From: Neospora caninum Liverpool
Lineage: Eukaryota > Apicomplexa > Conoidasida > Eucoccidiorida > Sarcocystidae
NCBI RefSeq assembly: GCF_000208865.1
Contig: NC_018385.1
Location: 798,298 to 862,297, forward strand
DNA length: 64,000 nt
Direction: 5' to 3'
Shown here: positions 37,601 through 50,101 of the stretch, one piece after another
Layout of the letters: each line of letters starts with the position of its first letter
How positions within the stretch are numbered: position 1 is the stretch's first letter
The notes under the pieces: generated by a model
Told to the model about the DNA's origin: nothing
Databases searched by the model: none
Seen by the model: the letters and a program-made list of their open reading frames with translations, nothing else
Made by a program: the position numbers and the translations under genes

Positions 37601-39306
37601 AGCATACACCTGTCAGCCCACTTGATCGGGTTTGCCTTCGGCTTGTCCTCGAATAACCCACCGTCATGAGTGCAAGAAAATGTTTATCGCGGTGTCTTTG
37701 CTGCATCCACCACAGCATTCTCTGGTAAGAGAAAGCATTCCCACAAAAATTCATTCTCTTACGGTGCTTTGACGGTGGTGTATGCAGCTTTTGAGCTCCA
37801 CCGCAGACCCGCATGGATGACAATGGGGTGCATCTCGCCACGTAGTGCGTCGGGCTTGCGGAGCACTGACCAACCTAAACTGTACTCTCCGAAAAGAAAC
37901 GGAAAGGTCAAGATAAGGTCCCCGTCCCCCCTCATCTCAGGCAACGGTACGCGACACGCGACAGTCACAGCATTGCAAGAGCCCTTCAGCCACTGTTGGA
38001 TAACGTTTGTGGTTTGCTGCGGGTCTTAACCCTCACTCTAGCCACCTCGAGGTGGGAGGCGCTTTGCGGTTGATCCCCATTGAAGTACATATGAAGAAAG
38101 CGGGATTCTCGTCGTGCACCGTTTAGACCTCTAACGGCGAACCCTTTCAATTCTGTATGCAGGAAAGAAACATCTGCTACACGGTTGTCTCATGATGCCC
38201 ACGAAACGTCTGAATGCCTCTAAGAGGGCGGGGCTATGCATACGCAGAGCAGTGGATCCAGACTGTTCGTCGAGACACTTGCGCAGCTGTCATCCTAGAA
38301 AGTGTCGTCCCTCTGGACACAAGGTCTCGATAAGTTTGTCAAGCCTGCTGCATGTGGTCATAGACAAATGGCACAATGGCTTCTTACCATATGGTTCATT
38401 ATTAGGTCTTTGTGAGTTTTCGAGGTAATACAAGCGGATTGGTTGGCCGCAAGTGACCCCATTTTGTCCGTGTCCGGCGTTCTTCGCCGTTCAGCCTGCA
38501 AGCGCATGCTGCCGGCGCGCTCTGCATGCAGATGTCACTGTGCCGTTTAGTGTGTGCTGCTGGAAAGCCTTGCATACAGCTGAAGACACACGTCACTTCT
38601 TCTTCTTCCTGTCTCAACAGTGGTTCTTCTCGGATTTATTCCGTATATTTCGTCTGACTTGGCAAAAGATGGTCACTAGAGTGTCTCACTCTTCCCGAGT
38701 TTGACGGCACGTGTGTAACAGAAGCACTGAGAGCCGCAGGATAGGAACCCTCGAGGTGGATATGCGTGTGTTTGCCTCGAAACGATACGAACTTCTAAAA
38801 GGAGTTGGCTTCTCTGCATACATCTCCCTGTTTCACTCTCAACATCTGAATCCCGTGAACCTTTCTGGTCAACGAAAGGTCCGGTAGGCGCATTCTCACC
38901 GGTGGATGCGGACGTCGCGTCCCGTGTTTATTTCGTAACGGCGGCCAAGAACACTCTCCTCTTTCTCAGGCTTCCTCCGTCCTAGGTGTGTCTTTGCCTC
39001 CCTCGAACTATCCTTCGATTCATCGTCCGATTGTCTTCCTCGTCATCCGTCGCTTCATCGTGTCACACTGTGTCTGCTAGGTCGCGGATCAGCAGAGCCC
39101 CAATCCGTCGGTCGCCTGCGAGCCGTCTCCGTCTTCCGTCTCCGTTTCTTCCTTTTGTTCTTCTCTCCTGCTCAAGAAGAGAGTCTTCGATGGGTTCAGA
39201 AGTTCCTCTGAGGACACAGAGCAACTAGTCTGCCGCAATTGGTCCATTTCCATGTTCGCGCGCTCCCGACTTTTTGGTGGTGAACTCCTTTCGGCGCTTT
39301 TCCGAC
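34652..39306. other. Divergent intergenic region (large secretory gene / SEC12)
   Basis: This separates the minus-strand start at 34651 from the plus-strand start at 39307, so it must hold both promoters. Short overlapping frames occur (longest about 155 codons) with no domains and no consistent splicing. I see no RNA gene or transposon. Small exons of an unrecognised gene cannot be excluded. Confidence 0.5.
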
Positions 39307-42300
39307 ATGGCGACTATCTCCTACGTTGAATATCCCATTTACTCCGTAAGGTGTTCTGCCGCACAAACACACTCTTTTCTCAAAAAGTAACCTATTAAAT
39401 TTGTGTTTATAAGAAAAAAAATCGCTTCTTGAAGCACTCAGCAGCAGGAACACAGCTCGAAAGATGCAGAACCCTTTTCATGTTCACATGCATTTATCCC
39501 CGTTGATTTCCTTCCGCGTCTCCATCCGGACCAGTGGAGGGCGAGTCGAAGACGCTTCTTGGAAAGCAACACAAGGGGGAGTAAATGAATTCGCACGGTT
39601 TTTTCCGCCCGTTCGCAGACAGGGGAAGAAGAAAGGACAACGCGGTGTCTCGGCACACAGCTGTGCATTCCGGCATTTGCGGAAAATAGATCCGTATGAG
39701 GGAGGTCCTTTTTCGGTCTTTCTTCCATGTGATGGTCCCTCTTCTCTCCGTTTTGTCCACTCTCACGTAGACGCTGAAGAAGACCGAGTCCGTACCTATC
39801 ACAGCTACCGGAGAGTTGGCTGCTGTGTCTGTCGGGCTTCTCCGACTCTATTTCCGCTGTCTCCTTTCTCTTCTCCCTCCTGGTGTTTCTGTGTCTTCGT
39901 ATCTGATGTAACATTAAAGCGATTCTTTGTATTAGCTAGAGTCGCCACTAACGTAGGAGCAGAAAAGATGATATACCAAATGTATAAAATAGAGTTTTTA
40001 CCTCCTCCGTTTTCGCAGATCGCGACAGATGGAGAAATCGTGGCGACGTCGGGAGGCGGCGGCGGGTCCGACTACGGAATTGAAGATCAGCTTGTAAGTC
40101 TCTTAGACGCTCCTACGCGATCTTTCCCTTTCTAAAATCCACGACAAGGACAGAAACTCACCCGAAGAAGTCCCGTCGTCAAAACGGATCTCAACCCCTT
40201 TCCTACATGTGGGGTAGTGTGTAGGCCTGAGTACAGGGCTGCGCGCCTTGAATAAAATGGATTTCATGCGTGTACGGGTCCTGAATTGTTCCTCCGTTCT
40301 CTCGACTACGGCTTTCGAAACGGAGAGATCTTTGCAGATCAGACTTTCTCTCCGGTGGCGTGTCCCGTCTTCCTCCCTGTCGCCTTTCTGCCTGGCCTCT
40401 CCTCTTTGTCTTTTTAGAATCCGCCACTGTTTCCGTGTCTCCGTCCTTTTGAGGTCTCGATGGCACACCTGGGGACGCTCGCGTGAGAACCCGTTTACGC
40501 AGACGTAGCCGTGCTCAGGTCAACAAGCATGCAGATAAACCGCCAGCTTCAGGTGCGTCTGTTCCTCTCTCAGTGCGCGGGTCTGACAAAGCATGGTTGT
40601 AGGCTTGGAAACGGTGTTCTCGGTCTAGAATACCAAAGGCTGTTTGTTTTACCTCTCTCCCCGACCCATCTTTTCTGCTTTCGTCTGCAGGAAACGCACA
40701 GAGTCAACCTGGAGACAGGCCAGCTGTTGCCTGTGGTCAGCACGGCCGAAGCAGGCGGCGTCATCGATTCACTCGGCTTCAACAAAAATGTGAGAACAGC
40801 GAAGGCACCGAGCGGGTAACCTTCGGTGTGGGCCGCCCCGATCTGCTTTCGCGGGCCTTCAAGAGAACTCTGTGGGGACCGTGTCGCGTGAGAGACAACA
40901 TCCGCTCTTCGGGAAAGTGCTGCGCAGATATCGCTGGACATGCAGAACAAAGGGTCGGTTGACGAAAAGAGGGAAACTGACTGCCTATTCGGGTTGGGCA
41001 CGTCACACATTGCTCTTCGGTCTTGCCGAGTCCCCCCGCGTTCTATTCAAACTCGGACGTCTTCCATTTCACTCTGCGGTCCTCCTCAGGTCGATCTCTG
41101 GTGCGGATGCTGCCAGGGTCAGGTTGTGCTCTTCAAACAAGACAGAGACCATGGGTGAGGCGCGGCACACATAGAAAGGAGGGAGGCTGCGGACAAGGGT
41201 CTTTTTTGTGAGGGAAAGGTGGCGCGTACTCAACGCCGAGCAACAAGAAGAGCAGACCAATCTAGCCATGTCCTGGGCAGGATCGCCCCAGAGTCGTACC
41301 ACGTCCGGAATCTCTCCCGTGCCTGTCAATCATGTGTCGATCTGTGTTTTGTCGCTGCATACCCACTTGCCGTCTGTCCATCCTTTCCAGATGGCTGTCG
41401 ATGCCCTTGTCTCTCCCTCGGCGTGGGGGCGCGTATTTCTGCCGCACCCCCCCTCCACGAACAAGAATGCTCGGAGGTGATAATGCATGGTGCAGCTATG
41501 ATCTTTATGTTCTTCGTGTGTCGGCTCTGTACGGATGATATGGTGCCTTCTTTGTCCTCATCTCTACTGGGAGTTCGGCTGGCGTTTTTCCAAGACCTAA
41601 CGCGTGAGTGTCGTCTCTCCCTGTGGGCATGGCAAGTACAGGAGAATGCAGTCTTTGTCGAGTTTCCTTCACACAGGACGGAAAGACAGATGATGCAAAG
41701 GAGCGAGCATGCCGTGAAAAGGATCGTTTCTTGTGGCTGTGTGCCTTTTTCAGACTGGGCGTCGTCGCTCGTTTTGGGCCACCGCCGGCCTCAGGAGGAA
41801 AGCGACCGCGCTTGGTGAGCGGGGGAGTTCAAGAATGCAGGGCCCGAGAGAGCGCAACGAAGACAAAGAGGGAAACACGCAGGGAAACACGTCGCCTGCG
41901 TCGCTTTTGCGTCGCTTTGGAGAGGACGGAAAGTGAACAGCGGGTGAAAACGGGAAGACGCGTTTTGCATGTTTTTGTTCACTGAGTCCTTCTCCTTAAG
42001 GAGCGGTCGTATGGACCCCGTGCGTCCGTCTCACGCGGTGAAAGTTTGAACAGGATCACCTGGTTCGATTATGCTGTGCTCTCTCAGCCACTTGCGCAGA
42101 CAGGGAACTTTCGAACACGTAGAGAAGATGTATTGCTCCTGGGACTTTAGTTCCGCCTGTTTCCCTCGTGTTGCAAGTTCCCCGTGTTGTGTATTTAAGG
42201 TCTTAAACGTTTTTTTCGTCAGTTACAGCTCTGGTGTTGTCCGCTTGTGTCCGGTGGACAGATCACAGCCCGCTTCTCTCCTTCTGGCGAAATTGTCGTC

Positions 42301-45300
42301 GCAGGCGGCGAAGACAAAGTTGTCAGGCACGTCGTCCGATTGGCGCATCTTTGGGCTGCTTAGAGGAAGCACTGAACGCCTCTCTTAGAGTTACCTTCCT
42401 GACAGACGCAGCACAGTTCTCCTCTGCGTCACTCTGTAATTTTCTGTCGCCCTCTCAAGTTTCGCGCTCCGTTCGTTTCTTCTTGCTGTCCTCTGGACGT
42501 GTCCCCCTCTGACTCTCTTCCTGCCAACCTCCCTCTCGGCTCATATTTCTGGTGTTCTCTCGCGACCTTCGCATGCTTCTCGATCTCTCGCTGTCTCTCC
42601 TTCCCGTCCCTTCATCTCTGCTGTCTCTCGGCGGCGTTCCTCAGAGTCTGGCGGATCGCACCGGCCTCGGCACTCAGTGAGAGAGGCACGACGCCCCCTG
42701 TCTGCTCTCCAGCGAAAGCTGCTTCGCCGGAACAGCAACAGTCAAAAGAGAACGCCTGGGAAGGCACGCTCGTCTGCGAGTTGCGAGGCCACGAAGGAGA
42801 CATCAAGGACTGCTGCATCAGCAGCGACAACAGTCTGGTATGGTTCCTTTTCTTCGGATCCCCACGCGTCTTTTCAGTGCCCTTCCGTATGTTGGTGCAT
42901 GCCAGCAGAGACTCGATTCTGCGTTGCCTTCGTGCGTTTCGTGCCTCGTCTCTGTTCCCGTGTCGTCTCCGTCTTCGCCCACTCCAGCCTCCCGCTCTCT
43001 CTCCCTTCAACGATGTCGCAGTCTTTGCCTCCACGAGTCTTCGTTTTTTCTTCTCACTTCATTTGCCCTCACGGCTCGCGCGCCTTCCCGCCTGCTAATC
43101 AGCCGTGTTCCGGCTTCTCGCTCACTTTTTTCTCCGTCTTTCGCCTTCCCTGCACGTTCTTTTCGCTTCCTCAGGTCGCGTCGTGCGGAGCGGACAACAA
43201 ACTTTGTCTGTGGGACTGGCGAACAGGCGCTCTCCTGCACACCATCGAGAAGCAGAATCCGAGGAAAGCTGAAGAAAAACTGACATTTCGCTGTGGCAGG
43301 TTCGTTCTCGTGCACTGCGAGATAAACACCGAGACGGGCGTCCTACGGTCTCTGCCACGCGAGTTGAGCAGGTGTCGTGTCAGGTGAACTTTTCCTGTGG
43401 ACCAGAGTTGTACAAAAAGAAACATCTCCAATCTGGATCCACTCCATGTGCTTGTCGGACCGCCAGCTCGCAGCCGGCTCGCAGTCCACCGAGTTGACAT
43501 TGAAACACGTATTCAGCCGTTCCATTGTTTTTGTCGTTTATCGTCTCGCTGCGGCGACTACTGCTAGGCTTCATTTTAGAACCCGGTGGTCGCTGAGAAG
43601 CATGCATGCTTGCGAGATGGCGACGAAACGCCAGGGTGCTCTTGAGTCCTGCTGACGTATGACGATGCGAAAGCTTCTCTTTCGTGTCGACGTTCGCTTC
43701 CGATGCGTGTGCAGCTGGCCACCTTGGTTAGATCCCCGTTGGTGATGAGGGGCCTAATTCGTCATCCACAGCAGAGACGGTGGTTTTTCGTCTCTCCTGT
43801 AACATCTGCGCCTTCAGGTTCTTGCCCACACCTCCAGGAGTACCAGCACACAGCGGCCAAAGGTTGATCGCCGTCGCCTGTGGGCTGAGGGGCCCGTCAT
43901 ATTTTGTTGGATGGTAAAACGCCTTCGCTCCGCCCACATTCTGGAAAGAAGTTGCCATGCTTCATGTGCACGGTGGTGAATGAAAAACTGCATGTATGAA
44001 CAGCTAGACGCCACGAACACGAGCATGTGTATGCATGGATTCGTACGTACAGTGAAAGACAGTATACGTATGCATGCATAGACTTTGATAGAGTCTACGA
44101 GAAACTGTTGCGGTCTGCGGGGTGTCCATATGATTCACGTATTCGAACGACCGTTGGCTGGGTTTCACCGGGGCGTCTTGTGGAGGCATTACCATTTGCG
44201 CCGCGAACGAGTGGTGCATCTCGTCGATATATGCTTACACGAGTAGGGCTACCAGTGTCTCTGCGCACGTACACGCATATGCAAGTATAAACTATGCATG
44301 CATTTGCAAAACATCACGGGGGCGTTAAGGTATTGGTCTGCAGTGCGTCAATGGTGATTATGCGACGAGGGAGAGGCGAGAGACCTTTCGTGTTTGTGCG
44401 CGCCGATTCAATTTTTGGCGACGGGGTTTGACACGACTGAAGAGGACAATGGGGCATGCATTTTATCGTGACGGTTTGCTTGCAACCGGTCTGGGTGCTG
44501 CACGAACCTCCTCCTTTCCTGTTGTTTCCAGAAAGGGCGTCCCAAAAAACTCTTTGTCCTGTGTTTAGGTCGATTGCCTACGGAGGCGCCGCGCCGTCGC
44601 ACCCCGACCCAGCCGCCGACAAGAAGAGCGAGGGCTCCGCTCCATCTGCTGGCTCCAACGGCGTGCCTTCTCCCCTGCCTGCTTCCTCTTCTGTTACCGT
44701 AACGCAACTGTGTGAATTCATGTGCGACGATAGCGTCCCTTGCTGCCAGGCCGAGATTTCTACAGATGGACAGCTCATTGCGGTCGGCTTTGCGGATGGA
44801 AAATGTAAAGTGTACAATCGAGGGTACGTGAGCAACTAGCCTCGTCCTCGGGCTGCATCGCACTCATGGCGGCATCTTAGCAAGTGTCCAGACACCCAAC
44901 GCCCACAGCGTAGAGGTGGGGTTCGAACCCGGGACATGCCGAAAGCGTTGAGTTTTTTCTTGGTCTGTTCTGCATTTATTTGGCCGGGCACGGTTCTCTG
45001 GTGAAGTGCGTTGTTTCGAGTTTAGTAAGTCTGGAACTCATGGCAGCACATGGGATCGAGCTATCGTTCCTCGAAGATGTCGCCTGGTCTCGCGTGGCAA
45101 CCAACTCCCGGTAATCTTCCTGTCACGCGGAGGTGAGCGCCGTGGATCTACAGGGAATGTTCTGCTTCATTCGTTTCAGCAGCACAGAAACTGGGTGTCC
45201 TTGCAGGCTGTCGCTCGTCACCCAGAGTTCGAAACACGATCTTCCTGTCACCGGTTTGTGCTTTTTAAACAACAATAAAACTCTCGTCTCCACTAGCGCC

Positions 45301-45392
45301 GACTACTCTGTCGTGGTAAGCTCTCTTTCTTCTGGCAACAGCGAAACGGTGCGTCCACCGCATTGTCAGGCAGCTGGGATTGGGACAGGCAA

Positions 45393-45429
<37 letters not shown>

Positions 45430-46140
45430 TATATATATGCATATATATATGCATATATATATGTGGTGCAAGCGCATCTTTGGGTGTACAGTAGCAGCCG
45501 TTTGGGCAGGACATATAAGGTATGGATATGCTCTTGTGTGTCTCCCTCTCTGGGTAGCTTTCTGCTTATGTATGTAAGTATTTGAATGTACAGTGTCGGG
45601 GAGGCAGTTTCTCTCCAGGAGTCGTAGAGCTGTCTTCGTCTCGCATCTAATGGTAGAATGACGGGGCTCTTCTTGCTTCATGGTTCCCGAGACGTGTTTC
45701 CTGGCGCTTGTGTGTTTCTGCAATTTCAGACTCTCGATTTAACTCGGCGTCGTGGAGGCGTGTGTGGCCGATGCTGCTGTAGAAAGCGAACATGCTTCTG
45801 CGTGTTCCTCGTTCTTCTGTTTCTCCTTTTGGTGGGCGGTCTGGTAATTCATCACATCGCCTCTCTCGGTTTTCTCCACTTCATAAGTCAGCACGACGCC
45901 GCGCAGATGGGCCGGTACAGGGAGACAATGGAGGACCTTTTGATCCAGCAGCGCCTTAGAGAACTCGAAAGCGAACAGGAAGAAGAACAGCGACTTCCGC
46001 ATCAGGAGACACACGACCGAGAGGATGCTGCATCACCACATCAACGAGATGGAAAGGCACGGAGACAGCAGGGCCAAGCGGGACGTGGGGGGACGTCCAG
46101 ACACCACTGGACAGGCGCATCGATCAAGGACGAATTATGA
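39307..46140 (+). CDS. SEC12: SEC12/PREB-like guanine nucleotide exchange factor, ER membrane WD40 protein
   Basis: SEC12/PREB proteins load GTP on SAR1 to start COPII budding at the ER. Exons: 39307-39345 (MATISYVEYPIYS), 40019-40093 (ATSGGGGGSDYGIEDQ, the N-terminal blade and Gly-rich loop), an 18-nt exon 40535-40552, 40691-40789, 41090-41154, one ending at 42326 (GEDKVV), 42645-42837 (RVWRIAP, GHEGDIKDCC), 43175-43299 (GADNKLCLWDW), 43818-43913, 44569-44823, 45207-45315 (HDLPVTGLCF, STSADYSVV) and 45730-46140. The last exon has a cytosolic Cys/Arg patch, one transmembrane helix (VFLVLLFLLLVGGLVIHH), a charged lumenal coiled coil and the C terminus IKDEL. Yeast Sec12p likewise ends in HDEL. 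All junctions close in phase except 41154 to the exon ending at 42326; that exon may start at 42223, 42229 or 42262, and an extra linker exon may exist. The intron after 42326 appears to use a GC donor. Confidence 0.93.
45394..45472. repeat. (TA)n microsatellite with TATATATGCA units, in the last SEC12 intron
   Basis: About 34 bases of pure AT alternation are followed by three or four units of TATATATATGCA. It lies inside the intron 45316-45729 of the SEC12-like gene, so it is transcribed and then removed. Confidence 0.9.
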
Positions 46141-48516
46141 TAGAATCAGGGGAGGAAGTCCAGTTCGGTGTGCGTTACGTGAGGAACGCTTCCATGCAAA
46201 GAAGTGCTGCCGTGGGAGAAACGTGTTTCCCGCCGTGTGATTGCAAAGTGGGTGAATGTAGTGAAGGAGGCGGAGGAAGAGCTGCATGCCATTCGCTGAA
46301 AGGGGGGCGTGCAAGGCTATGGTGTCTCGTTTGAGGCGCACTCAGCGTTTACTCGGATTTTAGTTCTGACAGCAGTGACTCAGTTTGTGGCCCACCGCAT
46401 GTATTGTTTTTAAAATCAAAGGCCTACAGTTGTCTAGAGTGCGCCTGGATAGACAATGTTGTGCGTTTATTTTGGAGCGAAGAAAACGAACGGGGTCAGT
46501 GCAGAGATGCAGGAAACCTGTAAATGATCCAAATGGACGCAAGGTGAATCCAATGTCACTGGGAATGAAGTGACACGGCGGTCCCGTTTACAAAACGGAT
46601 GTTTCCAGTTCAGGGTGGAAAAAGTAACTGCCGTTGTGAATTTTATTCACAGTGACTCGTACGTGGTCTCCGTGCGTGAAGGCACTCTAAAACACACGTG
46701 GCGGACCTGTCAGCATTCAGGTGCCTTAAGTCTCCGGAAACCACTGCAGTTGTTTCCACAGGAAAAAACCTTTCACCATGAGCCGCACGTGTTCAACGGC
46801 TGGAGGACAATCTGCACATATTGCAGCCTTTCGTATAGAGTTGAATTTAGTGTAGTTGGGAACTGATCGATCTGCATCGCTGCATTCATCCTCATCTCTC
46901 ATAAGGCTGAGATTCCCCAGCTTTTGGTCTCTCACGGCGACACATCAGAACAGCAAGGTCGAGAAGCAACATTTTTTTCTGGAGGTGACTCTGTTGTGCC
47001 AAATCGTCCTAGTATGAGAGGCGACGCGCTCATTTCCTGGCCATTCGAGTTCGCTCTACAGTCTTGACTAGATATGCTCTCGTCATTGGCTTCGTTAAAA
47101 TCGTGTTCAGAATGTTGGCGGCTGATCTCACTGCATATCATGTAGTTTTGCATTCCTCTCGAATGAAAGTCTTTTGTTCTGACCGGGAAGTGCTGCAAAC
47201 GAGCAAAATCATGTTTTCACCTAGCGAGCCTATAGACCGAATTTATAAACCACAGCGTGATGTGATCAGTAGTGAGTGCACCTGCAAGGACAGTATTGTT
47301 CGGCTAAGAAGCAGGAATCCGGTTCCATACAGCGAAACAGGCGCGCTCACTGACAAGCTGAAAATCTCAAGAAGTTCTGGTCACTCTGCTTTCGCTCTCA
47401 AGTGTGAAATCTTGCTTAGGCAGCTAAAGGTTTTGTCTCGTGGGATGCTCGCGTCGGAAACATGTGTCCACAGATTTCCTCCAGCATCTAGAGATCATCA
47501 CCTCTCTACTCCGAATCAGGAAGAAGCCAGAACGTTTGCGGTGAGATAAAGAGCTCTACAGAGTGAGATATACCGTGGACTTGTCTGCTCGGATGCACCC
47601 CAGAGTGGGCATGACGGACGAGTACCACCTTGGCTATGGCGTGCACGGTAGGGCCTTGGCATCTCATTTTCGTCGACTCGCATGCTTGCAGGAACGGGCA
47701 CTGCTGGCATGGGACCTATCACGCTGGACTTCGATCGCATTAGTTGCAACCTGGAGGAGAGTACGCCGAGCAGCTACGCCCGAAGAGTTTTTTGTCGAGC
47801 CGTCGCGCGCTCACCAGTGTGTTGACTGTGTCACACATGGCATGCAGGAAAAGGATATATCTCTCTGCTAAATCGATGTACACCGCATGCACACTACGGT
47901 TTTTTGCAGTTGTATGGGGCTTGCGGGTGTTGCGTCTGCCATGATGAGCGAGGTTGCTTGCTCGGCGCCGGTGCAACAAAGACGGGCATGTACTATGGCT
48001 GAGAATCACGGCAATGTAACTTGTTGGCAACTCGCTGGCGATCAGTGCCTCTCTGGTTGAAGGCAAAGGATATCATTTATCGCAGTGAACTACAGCAGAA
48101 CATCACCGGTTACACTGTTGTCAATAGCTGGCAATAAGTAGGGCTGTCCATATAGCTCCGCTTAAAGGGACTCACTCGGTCAACTTGCCTTATCGAATGC
48201 TGGGGAAAATGGCTTTGTTCTGAAGCTGGTTTGTAACATGTTGGCATTGGACACCGTTGCCTATATGTACCGTCAGTCGGGCACGACGCAGGCCGGGGTT
48301 CCACGTGGTTTTGGAAGGTTTACCCCCCAGGCACATACTGCAAGGGATTCGATTGAAATGAGGCAAAAAACATTTGTGCGGTTTCTGTTTTTCGTGCAAA
48401 GTGAAGACAGCGGCGCATCCCCATCATGGGACAATATCATCTTGAAGAAATGTGGCGAACCCAGTGAATTTCCTCCTTCCGGCATTTCTTCGTTGGTTCC
48501 TGTTTGATGGAAAAAA
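46141..48516. other. Intergenic region between SEC12 and the NEK kinase
   Basis: This contains the SEC12 3' untranslated region and the kinase promoter. The longest frame (47064-47549, plus) begins at a non-ATG codon and has no domain. I see no other gene. Confidence 0.5.
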
Positions 48517-49610
48517 ATGGCGAAGTACGAGTTCATTCGTCAGATCGGGCAAGGTAACTTTGGTGCTGTAATGCTCGCGCGCGAAAGGGACAGTTCAAAA
48601 ATATACGCTGTCAAAGTGATTTCCTTGTCTCAACTGCGAATTGAAGGCTCTTCGAGGAAAGCCCTGGATTCAGCCTTAAGGGAAACTGAGCTGTTCTCAG
48701 GCTTTTCTCACCCATTCATTGTAAATTGCAGGCACTCTTTTGTGGAAGACGGTCAGTTGCATATCGTGATGGACTACGCTGATGGTGGAGACCTTCACGG
48801 TCGAATAGTTAGGATGAGGGCAAAGCATTCAGTTTTCGATGAGAGCACTATTCTGCGATGGTTCGTGCAGCTGTGCTTAGCCGTAAATTTTTTACATGAG
48901 AAAAACATTCTGCATCGGGACATAAAGTCGAGCAACGTCCTCCTAGACGGTCATGACCCTGGTTCAGTGAAACTCGGAGATAATGTAATTGGAAAGGTTT
49001 TTCAGAATAATCAAGACCTCGCCAACTTGCCATCTGGCGCTCCTTGCTACATTGTAAGACCACTTCTTTGGCTAAGGGCGAGCAGCCTGTCCAGCCGTAG
49101 GCTTCATTCTTCAGGGGGCATCAAAACATCCGATGATATTCACCCGCCTTCCGTTCACTGCGAGTTTCGGGGGTGCTACAGTAACTACGAACCCCTTTTC
49201 TCCAATATCCTATTCGGAACCTCGCTCAATTCAAGTGCCGATGCGCCTCTTTGTCCCTTGAGTGTGATCTGTTTTCTGAGCAGTCGCCAGAGATATGCGA
49301 GGAGAGGCCACATAGTGACAAGTCCGATGTCTGGTCACTAGGATGTGTCCTGTATGAGCTCGCGTGCCTGCGACTTCCCTTTGAGGGAGATTCAGTACAA
49401 GCTGTTTCCGGGAGCATCAAGAGAGGACAATACTATTCAGTGAACCCAAAGTATTCAGAAGCTACCGCGAAACTCATTGACGAGATGCTGTCTGTTGACC
49501 CAGACAAACGGCCGTCAACAGCGCAAATTCTAAGTAGACCGCATCTGCAGCCGCACTTGCAGCTGATCTTGCGAGAGCAGAAACGCCAAACTGCGCCGCC
49601 TGCTCCGTAG
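48517..49610 (+). CDS. NEK-type serine/threonine kinase with altered DFG motif
   Basis: Two exons, 48517-49053 and 49284-49610, join in phase 0 through a 230-bp GT..AG intron (CYI|SPE). They encode 287 residues, almost exactly one kinase domain. The ATG sits in an A-rich context. Gly loop GQGNFG at 11-16, catalytic Lys33 in YAVKV, HRD at 133-135 followed by IKSSN, APE-region PCYISPE and SDVWSLGCVLYEL are all clear. The activation segment LGDNVIGKVF and the sequence around HRDIKSSN resemble NIMA-related kinases. The usual DFG is D155-N156-V157: the metal-binding Asp is kept but Phe and Gly are lost. This could alter DFG switching or weaken activity; I infer, not observe, this. NEKs act in mitosis, centrosome and flagellar biology. 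The frame ends at TAG 49610 directly after the final kinase helix, unlike many NEKs with C-terminal extensions. Coiled-coil exons follow at 50.1 kb. Confidence 0.9.
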
Positions 49611-50101
49611 GTCCACCAGGACAAGACTGAGCATGTCGTTCCCGAGCTCTGGAACGTAGGAGCGTAGGAGCCCCCAAAGAGACCCTTGCAATAAAACAAA
49701 ACGTCTGACACAAACTGCACGACCACGTAACGGAAGAAGAAACGGAAAGATAAGAGGAAGAAAGAAACGAACAAGTAGACAAAGGGATGCAAAAGGATAA
49801 TGTGAAGTAGGGATATGCGTAACAAGACGATACAGCCTCAGCTACAGATGATAGGTGTGCTGAGCATCGACCCCCTGGGAGACTGGCACCGCTCCTTCGA
49901 TCAGGCTGCTGACGGACTCTCAAATCACACGGATGAAGCTGCAGAGCCAGACGGGGGAGATGAGAAACAGTAGAAGTCAGAAACAACAAGTGCTACGGCG
50001 ACCCGTACACTGTACTACATCAAGGGCGATTGTTTATGTGAACAACAGCCGTGAGGGGCGCCGAGGCTTCAGGTGCCGTTGTCTGCATCCTTCTTTCGCA
50101 G

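Noticed and set aside
44027..44290. Plus-strand frame with FDRVYEKLL, considered as a retroelement reverse transcriptase scrap
   Set aside because: Too short, no catalytic motif and no flanking element features; it sits in an intron rich in TGCATGCA.
44864..44940. tRNA-like element: GGTTCGAACCC B-box with GGCAT...ATGCC complementarity at the ends
   Set aside because: On neither strand do the T arm and anticodon arm form proper stems, and there is no good A box. It lies in a SEC12 intron. Possibly a decayed tRNA-related sequence, but not supportable as a gene.
47064..47549. 161-codon plus-strand frame
   Set aside because: Non-ATG start, no domain and no splice partners; likely chance.
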